A stretch of DNA of 64,000 nt, taken from Serripes groenlandicus. Taxonomy: Eukaryota; Mollusca; Bivalvia; Cardiida; Cardiidae. Position numbers and translations under genes: made by a program. Positions within the stretch are counted from its first letter, which is position 1. Each line of letters starts with the position of its first letter. The notes beneath the pieces are model-generated. The model had not been told where the DNA came from. It saw only the letters and a program-made list of their open reading frames with translations, and searched no databases. Shown piece after piece: positions 22,701 through 31,880 of the stretch. Location of the stretch: positions 55,755,640 to 55,819,639 of the forward strand of contig JASEVX010000013.1 of the NCBI GenBank assembly GCA_031761405.1. The letters run 5' to 3'.

Positions 22701-25700
22701 TTTTTGTCCCTATGTTTTCAAAGTTGTCTGCTGCAGGTTTGTTGTATGTGGGAAAGGGTTAAACCTTCATTTATAGAGCACTTCCATGTTTTTAAAGTCA
22801 TTCAGATGTGTTGCATGTTGGAAAGGGTTAACATAAAACGAAACAATAAGTAAGTTCTTACCGGAATGCAGATCTACAGTTTCTGAACTCAGACAATTGT
22901 CCCCATTAGCATTGGAGGCTATTGAGTTATTGCATCCTCTGTAAATAGATAAATAAATGCTATAACAGAATGGTTACTTCATTTTATGAAGGTATACCTT
23001 CACCAAGCAGTGTTTTTTCTTAACCCAAATTGACCCGGGCCCATTCATAATCCAAAAGACTGAACTTCATAGAATCTACCTTTCATAACAATTTAATTGT
23101 CACTATTTTTTTGTTTCCAAAACAGAGAGAAGAAACGCTGCCAAGTGGCATTTCCATGAGTGTAAATTAGGCATTTGGTGTTCACAACTAGAATGAAGTG
23201 CTCCGCGAAGCATGTGTGTCACCTGCACCTGCTCATTGAAAGTGTGACGAAAAAGTGTGACGGACAGACAGACAAAAACAAAAGTAATCCCTAAGTGCCT
23301 ACCATGCTACGCAGGGTGAAACAAAAAGGAATTTTAATTATCAGCCAACTTTTTTAAATTATAGTAAAAAATATTGAAACTATTAGATAGAGTTGAAAAT
23401 ATTGTGACAAAGGGAGAAATTCCTCTATTTGCCACAATATTTTCAAGTCGTTTGCTGAAAACGTATCAAAATAAGTGTTAACGATTTCTTCAAAAATGTC
23501 ATGCTTCTATTTAATGATGACATGTAAAGACTGGACAACAACCAGTAAACAGTGAAAATAATCTCTTGATAAAACTCATTGTTTGGAATTTTGCATTACC
23601 AGAGGACTAGATAAGAGGGAGTGAACAGGTCTTTTTCCCACAATGTTTCTTTCATTACTCGACCAAATCGTAATGTTGTGGGTACTCTCACAACATACGG
23701 TTTGAAAGTCAATTAAGGATTTCAGAACATAAAAAATGCCCCTTAGCTAGTCTACAGCTATGCACTATCTATAGTTTTTTCTCAATAATTCATTGAAAAG
23801 CATTATGTTATAAGAAGTTATTTAACTTACTTCCACTGTATGTTGTTTTTGGATTTCTTGGCTATTAAATTAATTCCCTCTAATACATTGGTTATATCAT
23901 AAATTCTTCTCTTCTGAACTTCTAAATATTCAGACGCCTTATTTAAATCTAAAACCTGAAAAACAAAACAAAAATAGTCATTGAACTAAAATAAATTGGA
24001 ATACAATGTATTTGTCAATTAAGGAAATATAAAAGAAGCAATTTCTCCTTTAGCCACAATAGATCTTCTAATCTGTCAGTTTTCCATCTTTTGATACCTG
24101 CCAATCTGAATACTGATTGTTCGATCAATTATTGTCAGGACTGAAGAACTTTCATTTTTCGGGGCTGCACTAGGTATAAGAGGTTGACAGACACTTTCTG
24201 AACACATTGTGGCAAAAGGAGAAATAACTTATCATGAGCAATTTTCCAACTGTAATCAATAATAGGTTGATCATAAATATATATGCCTAAATGTTTTCAA
24301 ATTGGTCTACTAACAGATGTGTTGTATACATGTGGGAAAGGGTTATGAGAACAACAACTTACCCCGTCAGGTGCGTTCCGAATGAGTCCAACAAACTTTT
24401 TAGTCAGAAGCCCCAGTGAGGTATCATATCGAGTTTTCTCCAGCGGTGATCTCACTGCAAATTAAAAACAAGTATGAATAAGTCGATACGTGAAAGCAAA
24501 ATCGACAGACAAAATGTTTCAATAAGCATAACTGTGTGAACAAATCAGCAAGAGAAAGCATGCCGGACAAACAGCACTTGATTGATAGTTTGGTATTTAA
24601 CACCGCTTTCAAAAGAAATTAAAGTTAACCCTTTCCCTCATATGACAATACTGCAGCAGACGACTTTGAACGTATTTTGTCAAAACATAGAAAATCTCCA
24701 TAATTGAATGGATAACCTATGACAAAAAGTGGAAAACATTGTGGCAAAAGGAGAAATTGCACATTTTGTGCAATTTCTTCTTTTGTCACTATGTTTTCAA
24801 AAAGCCGTCTGCTGCGGAGGCGTCAGAAAGCGTCTATATGAGGGAAAGGGTTATATCACAGTATTTACTGGGCGAGTCTATTCCAGTACTACTGGTCCAT
24901 TTATCCAGACACCAGCAAGACAAGACGTAATGCTTACCCCGAAACCCAGCAATAACTACAATTTTTATAATCTTTGGTATGACCAGGCCGGGGATCAAAC
25001 CTGGGACCTCCCACACCAGAGGCCGACGCCCTACCACAACACAACTGAGGCTGTCGAACCGCATTCGAAGGAACATTTTGTGAACAAGTCAGTTTGTGAA
25101 AGCATGACGGATATATACAGCGTTTCAAAGGAAAACTGAATTAGTCAGGATGCAAAAGGGAGACAGAATAAAACTGCGAATTGGTCAGTATGAGAAAGTG
25201 TGACTGAGAAAAGTGTTTGAACGAACACACTGCGAATACGTCAGTATGCGAAAGCACAACGGACAGGCCAGTGCTCGAAGGAACAATGGGCAAATAAGTC
25301 ATTGTATAAAGTGAAAGTTTGAACTTGTGACACAGACAAATCATGGAGGAAAAGTCATCCTTTAGGCCCTTTATGTCACTATGCTTTGGCATTCAAGGTA
25401 ATTGTGTAAAGCATTACCTTTCGGACTCTGATCAGACTTCGTCCTTTGTCGCTTATACTTTGCTGGTGTTTTGAATCCCTCGTTTCGACAATCTAACTCC
25501 AGCTTTCTTTTAGCCTGAAAAATACATATTCAAATATAAATATTAAGTATGTGACTTACCAACTTACATTGTTCTTTTATTTAACCCTTTCCCTCATATA
25601 TTAAGACGCTTTCTGACGCCTCTGCAGCAGAAAACATAGTGACAAAAGAAGAAATTGCTCAAAACGAGCAATTTCTCCTTTGGCCACAATGTTCTCCACT

Positions 25701-28700
25701 TTTAGTCATATGTTATCCATTCAATTAAAAAAAAAAATCTATCTTTTGATAAACCATGTTTAAAGTCGTCTGCTGCAGAATTGTCGTATGAGGGAAAGGG
25801 TTAAATTCTCGTCTTGAGACAATTCCAGATGTTGTCTACAGCAGCCAAGGCCAGGACTTGAAATTTGAAAACATTGTGACAAAAAGAGAAATTTCATCTG
25901 TTGCCCTTATATTTTCAACTTTTTTTAAACAGTATTTATACTTTCATTTGTAGAGATTTTCCATGTTTTTGCACGATTGTTTTCGAAGTCATTTGCTGTA
26001 GATTTGTTATATATGGGTAAGGGTTCAATTTGCCTCTTGGATCTTTTATGCAAGTGCAGTCTTACTCTTATTTGACTGACTAGGTGATAAAACACAAATT
26101 TCACGTTCTCTCTTATTCCTCATTCAGACTCTTATGTTGTGGCTATTTAACCTTTTCCCTCATACGACAATTCTGCAGCAGATGACTTTGAACATATTTT
26201 GTCAAAAAATAGAAAATCACTATAATTGAATGGATAACCTATGACTAAAAGTGGAAAACATTGCGGCAAAAGGAGAAATTGAGCAATTTCTTCTTTTGTC
26301 ACTATGTTTTCAAAAAGCCGTCTGCAGGAGAGGCGTCAGAAAGCATCTATATGAGGGAAAGGGTTAAAAGAATTGTCAACCGAGAGTTTGGAATTCAGAT
26401 AAGAATTTAACCCTTTCCCACATAGAGTAAATAATTATGCAGCAGACGACCAAGAAAAAATATGCATTTTTTTGTGAATGAAACTGATTATTGAATGGAG
26501 TTTAAAAACATTTTGGAAAAAGCAGTAACTGCTCATTATGATAAATTTCTTCCATTTGTCACAATGTTTTCGAAAGTCATCTGCTGCAAAATGCGTGAGG
26601 AGCTCTGTAATCATGTTGTCAAATTGTTACCACGGAAGAAAGAATTCTTCAAATGGCAAAGAAAGGGACAGATAAGGTCATTTGGTGAACCAAATCAGCC
26701 CCCTATTCAATACCAGGAGTGGACCTATTCACACAGGGGGCATAAAAAGGGGTCAGTGGCCAAAGCTGACCCCTGTTTATACAAATACACCATTTGTAAA
26801 GTTGGCACACTGCCAGATGATAGTATCCCCAATTTTCCCACACCTAGTAGTATTTGGTCAATACACCTTGGACAGACTCAGACCTTCTTGATAAGGGGTG
26901 TATTGCATCTTCTAAAATCCTTATTTGACCCCTCTTACCCCCAGTTTAGGGGTACCCAAAAGAATAGTCTCATTGAAAACTTTCTTTTGAGAACCCACAT
27001 CATGGGTTTAGTTGGTTAATAAATGAGATATTCTGGAGAAAAAGAGCAGTATATTCCTCCTTATTTTGACCTCTGGTGACGTAACACAGAAACCTGGTCT
27101 TGCCAGATGTAAACTGGTTTGTTTGGTTTTCTGCTTTCCAATAGCTTCAAGAGTCCCTTCATTTAACCCTTTCCCTCATATACACGCTTTCTGACGCCTC
27201 TGCAGCAGACAGCTTTTTGAAAACAGTGAAAAAAGAAGGAATTGCTCAAAACAAGCAATTTCTCCTTTTGCCACAATGTTTCCACTTTTAGTCATAGGTT
27301 ATCCATTCAATTATTAGAGATTTTCTATTTTTTGCCCAAATATGTTCAAAGTCGTCTGCTGCAGAATTGTCGTATGAGGGAAAGTGTAAAAAGCCCCCCA
27401 ACAGCAGATGATAATCTCAATAGTTTCAGATGCATCAAAAGTTGTCTGTACCAGGGAAAACGTAGCAATGCATCAGTTGACTTCACACTGGATTCAGTTA
27501 TAACAAACAAGTCTGGGTTCCACAATGACCCCCAACATGGCCCTTATTGAAGATTACATCAGAGCAAAGGGATACAAACTGACCCCCTACTGTTTTTCCC
27601 CTTTGATTCGACCAAGCCATGTGCCTTTTCAGGAGTTTTACAGGTGTTTTGGGAATTCACCCTTTGCCTTGTACATAACTACAGAGAAATATATTTATGA
27701 CTCTACAAGCAGATATCAGGGGGAAAATGCTTAAAATGACCAATTGCTACCTTTTCATAGATCTAGTTTTTATTTCATACTAACTACATTGACTTTCCAT
27801 TTACTCTGCAGCAGACGGCTTATTGAAAACATAGTGACAAAAGAAGAAATTGCTCAAAACGAGCAATTTCTCCTTTTGCCACAATGTTTTCCACTTTTAG
27901 TCATAGGTTATCCATTAAATTTTAGAGATTTTCCATCCTTTCAAAATATGTTTAAAGTCGGCTGCTGCAAAATTGTCGTATGAGGGAAAGGGTTAATGGA
28001 CAATGATCAGAAACAAACCAGTACTTGCACCCACTGTCTTGGTCAACTCAAAATTGTTACCACCCCCTTTTAAGTTATATTTGCAGGTCTCACTGGAATC
28101 TATATCCTGGGAACTTTGGATCATGGGGTGTTCTCTAACACATACAGCTCTTTGACATCTCCATAGGAAAATTATCAGAATAGTGATTGAAGCAAACAGA
28201 AATCTATTGACACCTCTACTGGGTACTAAATACAGCCAATTAAACCATATTAGTTAGTATTACTACTTAATACATTTCTGACATTTACTATGCAGACAAC
28301 TGTGTTAAGGGTCACAAACAATGCCACTAAGGTGTCAAAAAATTATATTAGTCAGAGAAAAGGGTTAGAGTGATGGGACAAGACCTCCTATGGCCCCTAT
28401 TTGACCAGTGACCCCTAAATGCCATTGATAACTGTGCATTAAATGAGAATGTTACTCTCCCAATGTTCAATTAACTCTTTCCCACATACAGACGCTTTCT
28501 GAAATTCCTATACATCTGCAGCAGACAGCTTTTGAAAAGTTAAACATAGGGACAAAAGGAGAAATTGCTCAAAATGAGCTTTTTCTCCATTTGTCACAAT
28601 GTTTCCCTTTCCAATAATTATATATAAGATTATAGATGTTCTCCATATTTCACCTAGATCATTTTAAAGTCGTCTGCTGCAGAATTGTTGTATGTTGGGA

Positions 28701-31315
28701 AAGGGTTAAGACTTTAAAATACCTGTCTGAAGTTTAACATGTGTATCTCAAGGCAATGTTTATTTCAAGTACCAACAACATAGAGCGGTTCGGAGGTCAA
28801 TTAATAATATGCGATATGCAGCCTAAATCTAGAGTTCACACCCGTCACTCAGTAGGCAGTCTATCGAAACATTGCGGGGAAATAACAAATGTTTGATAGA
28901 TGATTTCCAAGTCATGTGGCCATTTTCATTCATATTTATGTGGAACATGCTTGCCAGTAATTATTACCCTTTCAGAGTCGGACGCCTCTACATCATACGA
29001 CTTTTGAAAACATTGTGGAAAAGGGAGAAATGCTCATAAAGAGCAATACCTCCTGGCCAGTTTTACAAGTTTGTGTACATTCGTACAACAAATTACTTCC
29101 CTGCAACAGGTCTTTAAAATGATGACAAATTGTTTGCGAATAACTCTTTTACGCTCCTTTCCCATACATGTGTAAATGCTTTTTGGCAGCATCTGCCTCA
29201 AACAACTTGTGAAAAGTGATGTTTTCAATGGCATCTGCAGCAGATATATATGAAGGATTTACTAGACATTTAATTAATACAGTGGTGTAGGTTGACTGAA
29301 ATAAATGTGTAGGTCATATCCTCAATCCCCCATTTTTTTTTTTATAAAGGTATTATGTTGAAATTGTAATTTAGCCCCTTTTCCCCCCCTATGCCTCTTG
29401 TTTTTATTTAAATTTTTGGCTTTTTTAAATTTTCTATTTTTCTGAAAAAAGTGTAGGTCGCAATCCTACAGCAAGCTACGTCGCTGACATATAGATGCCT
29501 TTTGACACCTCTGCAGCAGACTGCTTTATGAAATCATGGCGACAAAAGAAGACAAGATTAATCAAAATGAGCAATTTCTTCTTTGATCAGCATGTTTTCA
29601 ACTCGATTCAATTATTGTACTTTCTTTTGAAGTGAGTTTCCAAATGTGTTTGGGTATGTTTTTTAAAAGTTGTCTGCTGCAGAGTTGTTGCATGTGGGAA
29701 AGGGTTGAAATCTGCAAGGTATATCCAAAAGCACCGATGACAGGGGCTTATTTAGAACTATGTGCCTTTAGGCAGATATTATCTCACAGAATGTTAATTA
29801 CAAGTGTAAACAACTATTACATCAACGTGTTTATGTCGAACAACTATTTGTATACCCTCTGGTCGTTATTTACGTAATATATTTTTTTATGTTGAATACA
29901 TTGAAAAAATGTAAGGGCGATATAACCCATTATGTAATACTTGTGCTTTGGATGTTTTATGGATGATGGTTGAAATCATTGTGGGAAAAGCAACTCAATT
30001 ACACAAATTTTGCCTGTTTACCCAAATATTTAAAATATCGTCTGCTAAAGTGTTTTCTAGACTGAGGCAAGGGTAAGCACATTCCTTAAAACTCAAAAAG
30101 AACCCTTTCCCTCATGTAGACGCCTCTGCAGCAGACAGCTTTTGGAAAACATAGTGACAAAAGAAGAAATTGCTCAAAACGAGCAATTTCTCCTTTTGCC
30201 ACAATGTTTTCCACTTTTAGTCATAGGTTATCCATTCAATTAAAGAGATTTTCTATTTTTTGACAAAACATGTTCAAAGTCGTCTGCTGCAGAATTGTCG
30301 TATGTGGGAAAAGGTTAACAGAATGTGTTAAGGTTTAGATCCTTTGTAGAAGACAACTACTTAGAAATGAGTGTTTAAATATATACATGTGTTTTCTGCC
30401 ATTCAGGAAGTTAAATTGCAACAGATGAATATTTCATGCAAAACCGTTGTAACTACATCTTGAACAATATATGAAGCCCTCGATTATGGAAATGTGATCC
30501 CAAACTTGCCAAATTTACATACTTCTTATTCGTATTTCACATAAATTTACAAGAATACATGTTAAATCTTCGGCATAAGATTTGATTTTTAAGCCTCAAA
30601 TGCAATCTGTACTGTTTTGCTAGTAATAGTAACTTGTAATGATATTGTCAATGCCTATGTCCCTGAAAAGGTTTGACATGTCACTTTTAAAACCGACAGA
30701 TAAAAGATGTCTGGATTAGTATAATTGCAAACCTGATTATGCATTTGAAGTTAAAAAATAAAGTATGCAAAGTTTGATTGTAGATGAAAGCTAACGGCAC
30801 TTGAAACATTATGGGAGAATGGGGAAAAAATTAGCAATTTCTCGTTTTTCCACAATATTTTCATATTGACGCAACATGTTTCAATTTAAACCTTAACATC
30901 AAATATTTCATAGCAGACAATTATTTCAGTAAACAGAATCATTCAAACCCAAGATTGGTAAAATTTACGACATGCCCCAGGTAATGGGGTGGGGACGGTG
31001 ACCTTTTCACAACAAGCGAGTGACCTGAATACGAACATCCGGTCTTACCTGCGGTCGACAGTTTGACGATTTCTCCACCATCGGGCTGTATGCCGGTCCA
31101 CTGGGAGTCGAACCCTGTCCCTTAGCCACATAGCCCATCGCATCCTGTCCCTCTTCCTTAATTTGCAATAAAGTCCGTCGATTCGCCATTGAGGAAGGAG
31201 AGCTGAAGATGCTTGTCAAATTCATTATTTGAGAACTTTCCAGTAAGTCGGTTGTTTCTTGCTTGATGATCGGTAGTGAATAACTTCGGCTCCTAACGGA
31301 GGCTCCACGAGACAT
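16534..31315 (-). CDS. E2F: E2F transcription factor, activator (E2F1/2/3) class, nine exons
   Basis: Joined exons (minus strand): 31315-31049, 25514-25418, 24454-24363, 23955-23831, 22938-22862, 20913-20814, 20054-19919, 18335-18173, 16742-16534, giving 1266 nt and 421 residues. The phases agree at every junction. Order along the protein: an LLESSQI motif near residue 25-31, similar to the E2F1 N-terminus; a cyclin-A-type KRKLEL motif around residue 91; the winged-helix DNA-binding domain (about 128-195) with [13 protein letters not shown] and [11 protein letters not shown]; a leucine-rich DP-dimerisation helix (about 196-253); the marked box from 254 with [17 protein letters not shown]; an acidic-serine linker; and the pocket-protein-binding transactivation motif [18 protein letters not shown] at the end. 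Human E2F1 is 437 residues, so this is full size. Members bind TTTSSCGC sites with a DP partner to drive G1/S genes and are held by Rb-family proteins. The ATG at 31315 is preferred over 31327 because it has A at -3. Introns are swollen with MITEs. Activator class is inferred from the cyclin motif and the C-terminus. Confidence 0.93.
16815..17040. mobile_element. piggyBac-like MITE in E2F intron 8
   Basis: TTAA both sides and CCCTTTCCCACATGTAG left end. The stem is eroded (GACTCACAATGAGCGATTTC). It lies about 70 bp from exon 9. Confidence 0.75.
17131..17257. mobile_element. Short piggyBac-like MITE (127 bp) in E2F intron 8
   Basis: TTAA both sides and a perfect central palindrome (GTTGCTCGTTTTGAGCAATT), but most of the flanks between palindrome and termini are deleted. 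Confidence 0.8.
17393..17572. mobile_element. CTAGATAAGGA-ended MITE, copy 1
   Basis: Terminal inverted repeat CTAGATAAGGA / TCCTTATCTAG. A central inverted repeat is formed by AAAACCTATGTTGTGGGTAC and its complement GTACCCACAACATAGG. About 180 bp. Also carries GTGAAGAGAGATATCATATA, shared with copies 2 and 3. Confidence 0.8.
17885..18120 (-). mobile_element. Pearl/Helitron-like short element
   Basis: Bounded by GGCCGGATTGTCAGCAAT and ATTGCTAGAGCAATCCGGCC, with a GACAGACAGACGGACGGAC microsatellite and AAGGTCAAGGTCAAAG inside. It ends about 50 bp from the exon 8 donor of E2F. Confidence 0.6.
18173..18335 (-). CDS. E2F: E2F exon 8 (end of marked box, serine/acidic linker)
   Basis: Acceptor TTTTGTTACCCAG and donor AAAG|GTATTG. 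Begins [14 protein letters not shown], the conserved end of the marked box, followed by a low-complexity Ser/Asp/Asn linker. Residues 299-352. Confidence 0.93.
18366..18664 (-). mobile_element. SINE family A, near full length, in E2F intron 7
   Basis: Read on the minus strand: a tRNA-like head with TAGCTCAGTCTGTAACGAGG and GAGTTTGAATCCC, an Asp-type anticodon loop CTGTCAATC, then the body and an AACGCCG core, ending in an ATTG-repeat tail. It begins 30 bp from exon 8. Confidence 0.8.
18710..18878. mobile_element. CTAGATAAGGA-ended MITE, copy 2
   Basis: Inverted orientation to copy 1. Has CTAGATAAGGAGTTATC at the left and CTTAATATCTAG at the right, with the central ACCTATGTTGTGGGTACTC inverted repeat. 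Confidence 0.8.
18875..19045. mobile_element. CTAGATAAGGA-ended MITE, copy 3
   Basis: Shares its left CTAG with copy 2 and ends CTCCTTATCTAG. The central arms are CCTTATGTTGTGGGTA and GTACCCACATCATAGG. Confidence 0.8.
19090..19322 (-). mobile_element. Pearl/Helitron-like short element with GACTGACG microsatellite
   Basis: On the minus strand it opens GTCCCCCGCTTTTAGCGAAA (a hairpin), then a TCAGTCAGTCCG microsatellite, then CTTTAACCTTGGTCATAAC, and ends near CCCTGGCGGGGGACCATG. Confidence 0.6.
19439..19532. mobile_element. piggyBac-like MITE fragment
   Basis: TTAACCCTTCTC left end and ATGCTCATCATGAGCAATTT palindrome. The right end is missing after CGGAGGTATCAG. Confidence 0.65.
19919..20054 (-). 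CDS. E2F: E2F exon 7 (marked box)
   Basis: Begins after a U12-type AC acceptor, completing the split Arg codon, and reads [12 protein letters not shown], then [17 protein letters not shown]. The donor is AAAG|GTAAGA. Residues 254-298. Confidence 0.93.
20150..20464. mobile_element. Two piggyBac-like MITEs sharing one TTAA
   Basis: A 5'-truncated copy (20150-20232) ends GAGAAGGGTTAA and the same TTAA (20229-20232) opens the next, full copy (20229-20464). The second has a perfect palindrome GCTCATCATGAGC and ends GGTGGGAAAGGG. Confidence 0.75.
20540..20622 (+). mobile_element. piggyBac-like MITE 3' fragment
   Basis: TTTCTCCTTTTGCCAGAATG through CTGCAGAGGCGTCAGAAAG to GTGGGAAAAGGGAT. Confidence 0.65.
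20655..20777 (+). mobile_element. Minimal piggyBac-like MITE (123 bp) without central palindrome
   Basis: TTAA both sides and intact termini and subterminal CTGCAGCAGACGAC repeats, but a clean internal deletion joins GAACATATTTGTCACTATG, removing the central hairpin. It lies 36 bp inside the U12 intron from its 5' splice site. Confidence 0.85.
20814..20913 (-). CDS. E2F: E2F exon 6 (DP-dimerisation helix)
   Basis: Acceptor AATTTCTTCTTCAG. Encodes [20 protein letters not shown], a leucine-spaced helix corresponding to the E2F dimerisation coiled coil. It ends AATTCTAG before the ATATCC donor. Residues 221-252. Confidence 0.92.
20961..21117. mobile_element. Foldback element, ~45-bp arms, E2F intron 5
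   Basis: Left arm CATCCTACCTGGTAATTCTA, CGAAGTCAGGTAA; right arm is its near complement TTACCTCACTTCG, TGGAATTACCGGGTAGGAG. The arms flank an AT-rich loop. It begins 48 bp from exon 6. Confidence 0.7.
21115..21326 (-). mobile_element. piggyBac-like MITE, E2F intron 5
   Basis: TTAACCCATTCCTTCGCCTCT (short internal loss near the left end) to AGGGAAAGGGTTAA. Stem GCACAAAACGTGC fully paired. Confidence 0.82.
21474..21868. mobile_element. Two piggyBac-like MITEs sharing one TTAA, E2F intron 5
   Basis: The first (21474-21695, minus-type, stem GCTCAAAACGAGC) ends GAGGGAAAGGGTTAA. The second (21692-21868, diverged) begins with that same TTAA as CCCTTTCTCTCATGTAG. Confidence 0.8.
21887..22110. mobile_element. 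piggyBac-like MITE, diverged, E2F intron 5
   Basis: TTAACCCTTTCCTACTAGG left and GTATGTGGGAAAGGGTTTA right. The central palindrome is lost. Confidence 0.75.
22221..22454 (-). mobile_element. piggyBac-like MITE, full length, E2F intron 5
   Basis: TTAA both sides. Stem GCTCAAAACGAGC, with a 4-bp CACT insertion in the left distal arm. Confidence 0.85.
22469..22832. mobile_element. piggyBac-like MITE cluster beside exon 5
   Basis: A 5' fragment (22469-22530, CTCTGCAGCAGACGACTTTT), a near-complete copy (22548-22762, TTAA both sides, one palindrome arm shortened) and a 3' remnant (22790-22832, GTTGGAAAGGGTTAA). Confidence 0.75.
22862..22938 (-). CDS. E2F: E2F exon 5
   Basis: Acceptor CTATTTACAG and donor CCG|GTAAGA. 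Residues 195-219, from the end of the DNA-binding domain (QWKGC) into the linker [19 protein letters not shown]. Confidence 0.92.
23180..23330. repeat. Pearl-like fragment with GACAGACAGAC
   Basis: AAGTGCTCCGCGAAGCATG, a CGGACAGACAGAC tract and CATGCTACGCAGGGTG, in E2F intron 4. Confidence 0.45.
23385..23470. mobile_element. piggyBac-like MITE core remnant
   Basis: GTTGAAAATATTGTGAC to CCACAATATTTTCAAGTCG, with the palindrome reduced to short arms. Confidence 0.5.
23607..23750. mobile_element. CTAGATAAGGA-ended MITE, copy 4
   Basis: CTAGATAAGAGGG left, CCCCTTAGCTAG right. The central arms are AATGTTGTGGGTACTC and CACAACATACGG with a deleted loop. It lies 80 bp from exon 4. Confidence 0.75.
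23831..23955 (-). CDS. E2F: E2F exon 4 (core of DNA-binding domain)
   Basis: Donor GGAA|GTAAGT, acceptor GTTTTTCAG. Residues 153-193 with [14 protein letters not shown] and [13 protein letters not shown], the recognition helix shared by all E2Fs. Confidence 0.95.
24176..24346. mobile_element. piggyBac-like MITE, diverged, E2F intron 3
   Basis: GACAGACACTTTCTGAACAC to GTGGGAAAGGGTTAT. It ends 17 bp from the exon 3 donor. Confidence 0.6.
24363..24454 (-). CDS. E2F: E2F exon 3 (start of DNA-binding domain)
   Basis: Acceptor AATTTGCAG and donor GGG|GTAAGT. Residues 122-152 include [17 protein letters not shown], the first helices of the winged-helix fold. Confidence 0.95.
24625..24854 (+). mobile_element. 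piggyBac-like MITE, full length, E2F intron 2
   Basis: Left TTAA, right TTAT. Stem GCACATTTTGTGC with GTGGCAAAAGG / CTTCTTTTGTCAC outer arms. Confidence 0.85.
24856..25056 (-). mobile_element. SINE family C
   Basis: On the minus strand: a B-box-like GGTTTGATCCCCGGCCTGGT head, then the body with the reverse of CCAGTACTACTGGTCCATTT. Inserted next to the preceding MITE. Confidence 0.7.
25418..25514 (-). CDS. E2F: E2F exon 2 (cyclin-binding motif)
   Basis: Acceptor GTATTTTTCAG and donor AAAG|GTAATG. Begins AKRKLELD, matching the KRRLDLE cyclin-A/CDK2 docking motif of E2F1-3, then a basic stretch. Residues 90-121. Confidence 0.9.
25581..25804 (-). mobile_element. piggyBac-like MITE, full length
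   Basis: TTAA both sides; stem GCTCAAAACGAGC; CTCATATATTAAGACG carries a small insertion in the left subterminal region. Confidence 0.85.
25860..26030. mobile_element. piggyBac-like MITE, old remnant
   Basis: TTGAAAACATTGTGAC, GTCATTTGCTGTAGATTTG and a GGGTAAGGGTT right end. Confidence 0.5.
26147..26367 (+). mobile_element. piggyBac-like MITE, loop deleted
   Basis: TTAA both sides. The palindrome's apex is deleted so GGAGAAATT is joined directly to GAGCAATTTC. Confidence 0.83.
26407..26595. mobile_element. piggyBac-like MITE, right end lost
   Basis: TTAACCCTTTCCCACATAGAG, CAGCAGACGACC, GCTCATTATGATAAATTTC and AGTCATCTGCTGC, then unrelated sequence. Confidence 0.65.
27163..27390 (-). mobile_element. 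piggyBac-like MITE
   Basis: TTAACCCTTTCCCTCATATAC left; right end decayed to GAGGGAAAGTGTAA. Confidence 0.8.
27803..27996 (-). mobile_element. piggyBac-like MITE, left end lost
   Basis: Starts inside at CTCTGCAGCAGACGGC; stem GCTCAAAACGAGC; ends GAGGGAAAGGGTTAA. Confidence 0.8.
28471..28709. mobile_element. piggyBac-like MITE, diverged
   Basis: TTAACTCTTTCCCACATACAG to TTGGGAAAGGGTTAA, with two small insertions in the left half. Confidence 0.75.
28980..29260. mobile_element. piggyBac-like MITE debris
   Basis: Scattered pieces: GACTTTTGAAAACATTGTGG (near 29000), GCTCATAAAGAGCAAT, and CCTTTCCCATACATG to CTGCAGCAGATA. Confidence 0.5.
29491..29708. mobile_element. piggyBac-like MITE, left end lost
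   Basis: ATAGATGCCTTTTGACACC, CTGCAGCAGACTGC, then GCATGTGGGAAAGGGTT. Confidence 0.7.
30100..30318 (-). mobile_element. piggyBac-like MITE
   Basis: AACCCTTTCCCTCATGTAG left, stem GCTCAAAACGAGC intact, right end GTGGGAAAAGGTTAA. Confidence 0.82.
31049..31315 (-). CDS. E2F: E2F exon 1 (N-terminus)
   Basis: ATG at 31315 (ATC-ATG-T context), 89 codons, donor CGCAG|GTAAGA. Contains [10 protein letters not shown], alignable with the LLDSSQI segment of E2F1, and a Ser/Pro-rich remainder. An upstream in-frame ATG at 31327 would add four residues. Confidence 0.88.
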
Positions 31316-31720
31316 GATCACATGCAATCAGTCGTTTGTTTCCAATTTATTTCTCATTCGAAACTTTCGTTACACGTAATGGTCACCAACAAAGGAAGTG
31401 AATTCTACTGTAAATATAGCCTCAAAGAAAGTTGGATTTCACAAAATCGGCTGCATATGCATTCAACAAAATAGTTACAACACAATAATTGATAATTCCA
31501 CTTTCGATCTTGCTCTTAGTTCCGATAAGCAAATAACGCTGCGACACAGGATGGCAGCGATTTGCGTAACGTTTCTTACGATTCCATTTTCATTCAATCA
31601 CATAGACGATTGCAAAACAAAGCAAAGCGCGCGAAATCGTATTTCCCGCGAGGCTACGTCACACAACATGCCCTGGTAAAAGCGTTGATAAAATAGAATT
31701 AACATATCTCATTCGATCTG
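31316..31720 (-). promoter_or_regulatory. E2F promoter with E2F-type sites and CRE half-site
   Basis: GC-richer than its surroundings and free of the window's repeats. TTTCCCGC at 31642-31649 and GCGCGAAA (complement TTTCGCGC) at 31629-31636 are canonical E2F-binding sequences, 7 bp apart, with TACGTCA (CREB/ATF half-site) at 31655-31661. They lie about 320 bp upstream of the ATG. Known vertebrate E2F1 promoters are autoregulated through such sites; here it is an inference. Confidence 0.6.
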
Positions 31721-31880
31721 CACAAAGAGCACGAGAACGGACCAACAACTTCATTTTCTATCTGAGATTATTTATATTTTCATACGAAAGAAAAGTTGTC
31801 TCGAAATGCTTAGATATAAGTATTTTTCCACCCGTAGTTACAGTAATATTTTACTTACGCTGTAGCCAACCACATTTCAT

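Larger units (their letters stand above)
25515..31048 (-). other. E2F intron 1 (5.5 kb), MITE-filled
   Basis: The largest intron. It holds at least ten TTAA MITEs or remnants, listed separately, plus the region 26640-27070, a degraded CTAGATAAGGA-type relative (AATCCTTATTTGACCCC, GAGAACCCACATCATGGG). 27400-27740 and 28000-28460 are unassigned; 30320-30990 shows nothing recognisable. Confidence 0.8.

Noticed and set aside
24729..25139. 136-codon plus-strand frame
   Set aside because: Consists of the MITE at 24625-24854 followed by a SINE; frames starting [11 protein letters not shown] recur at other MITE copies.
26495..27019. 174-codon plus-strand frame
   Set aside because: Begins inside a TTAA MITE and runs through a degraded MITE relative within E2F intron 1; no recognisable domain.
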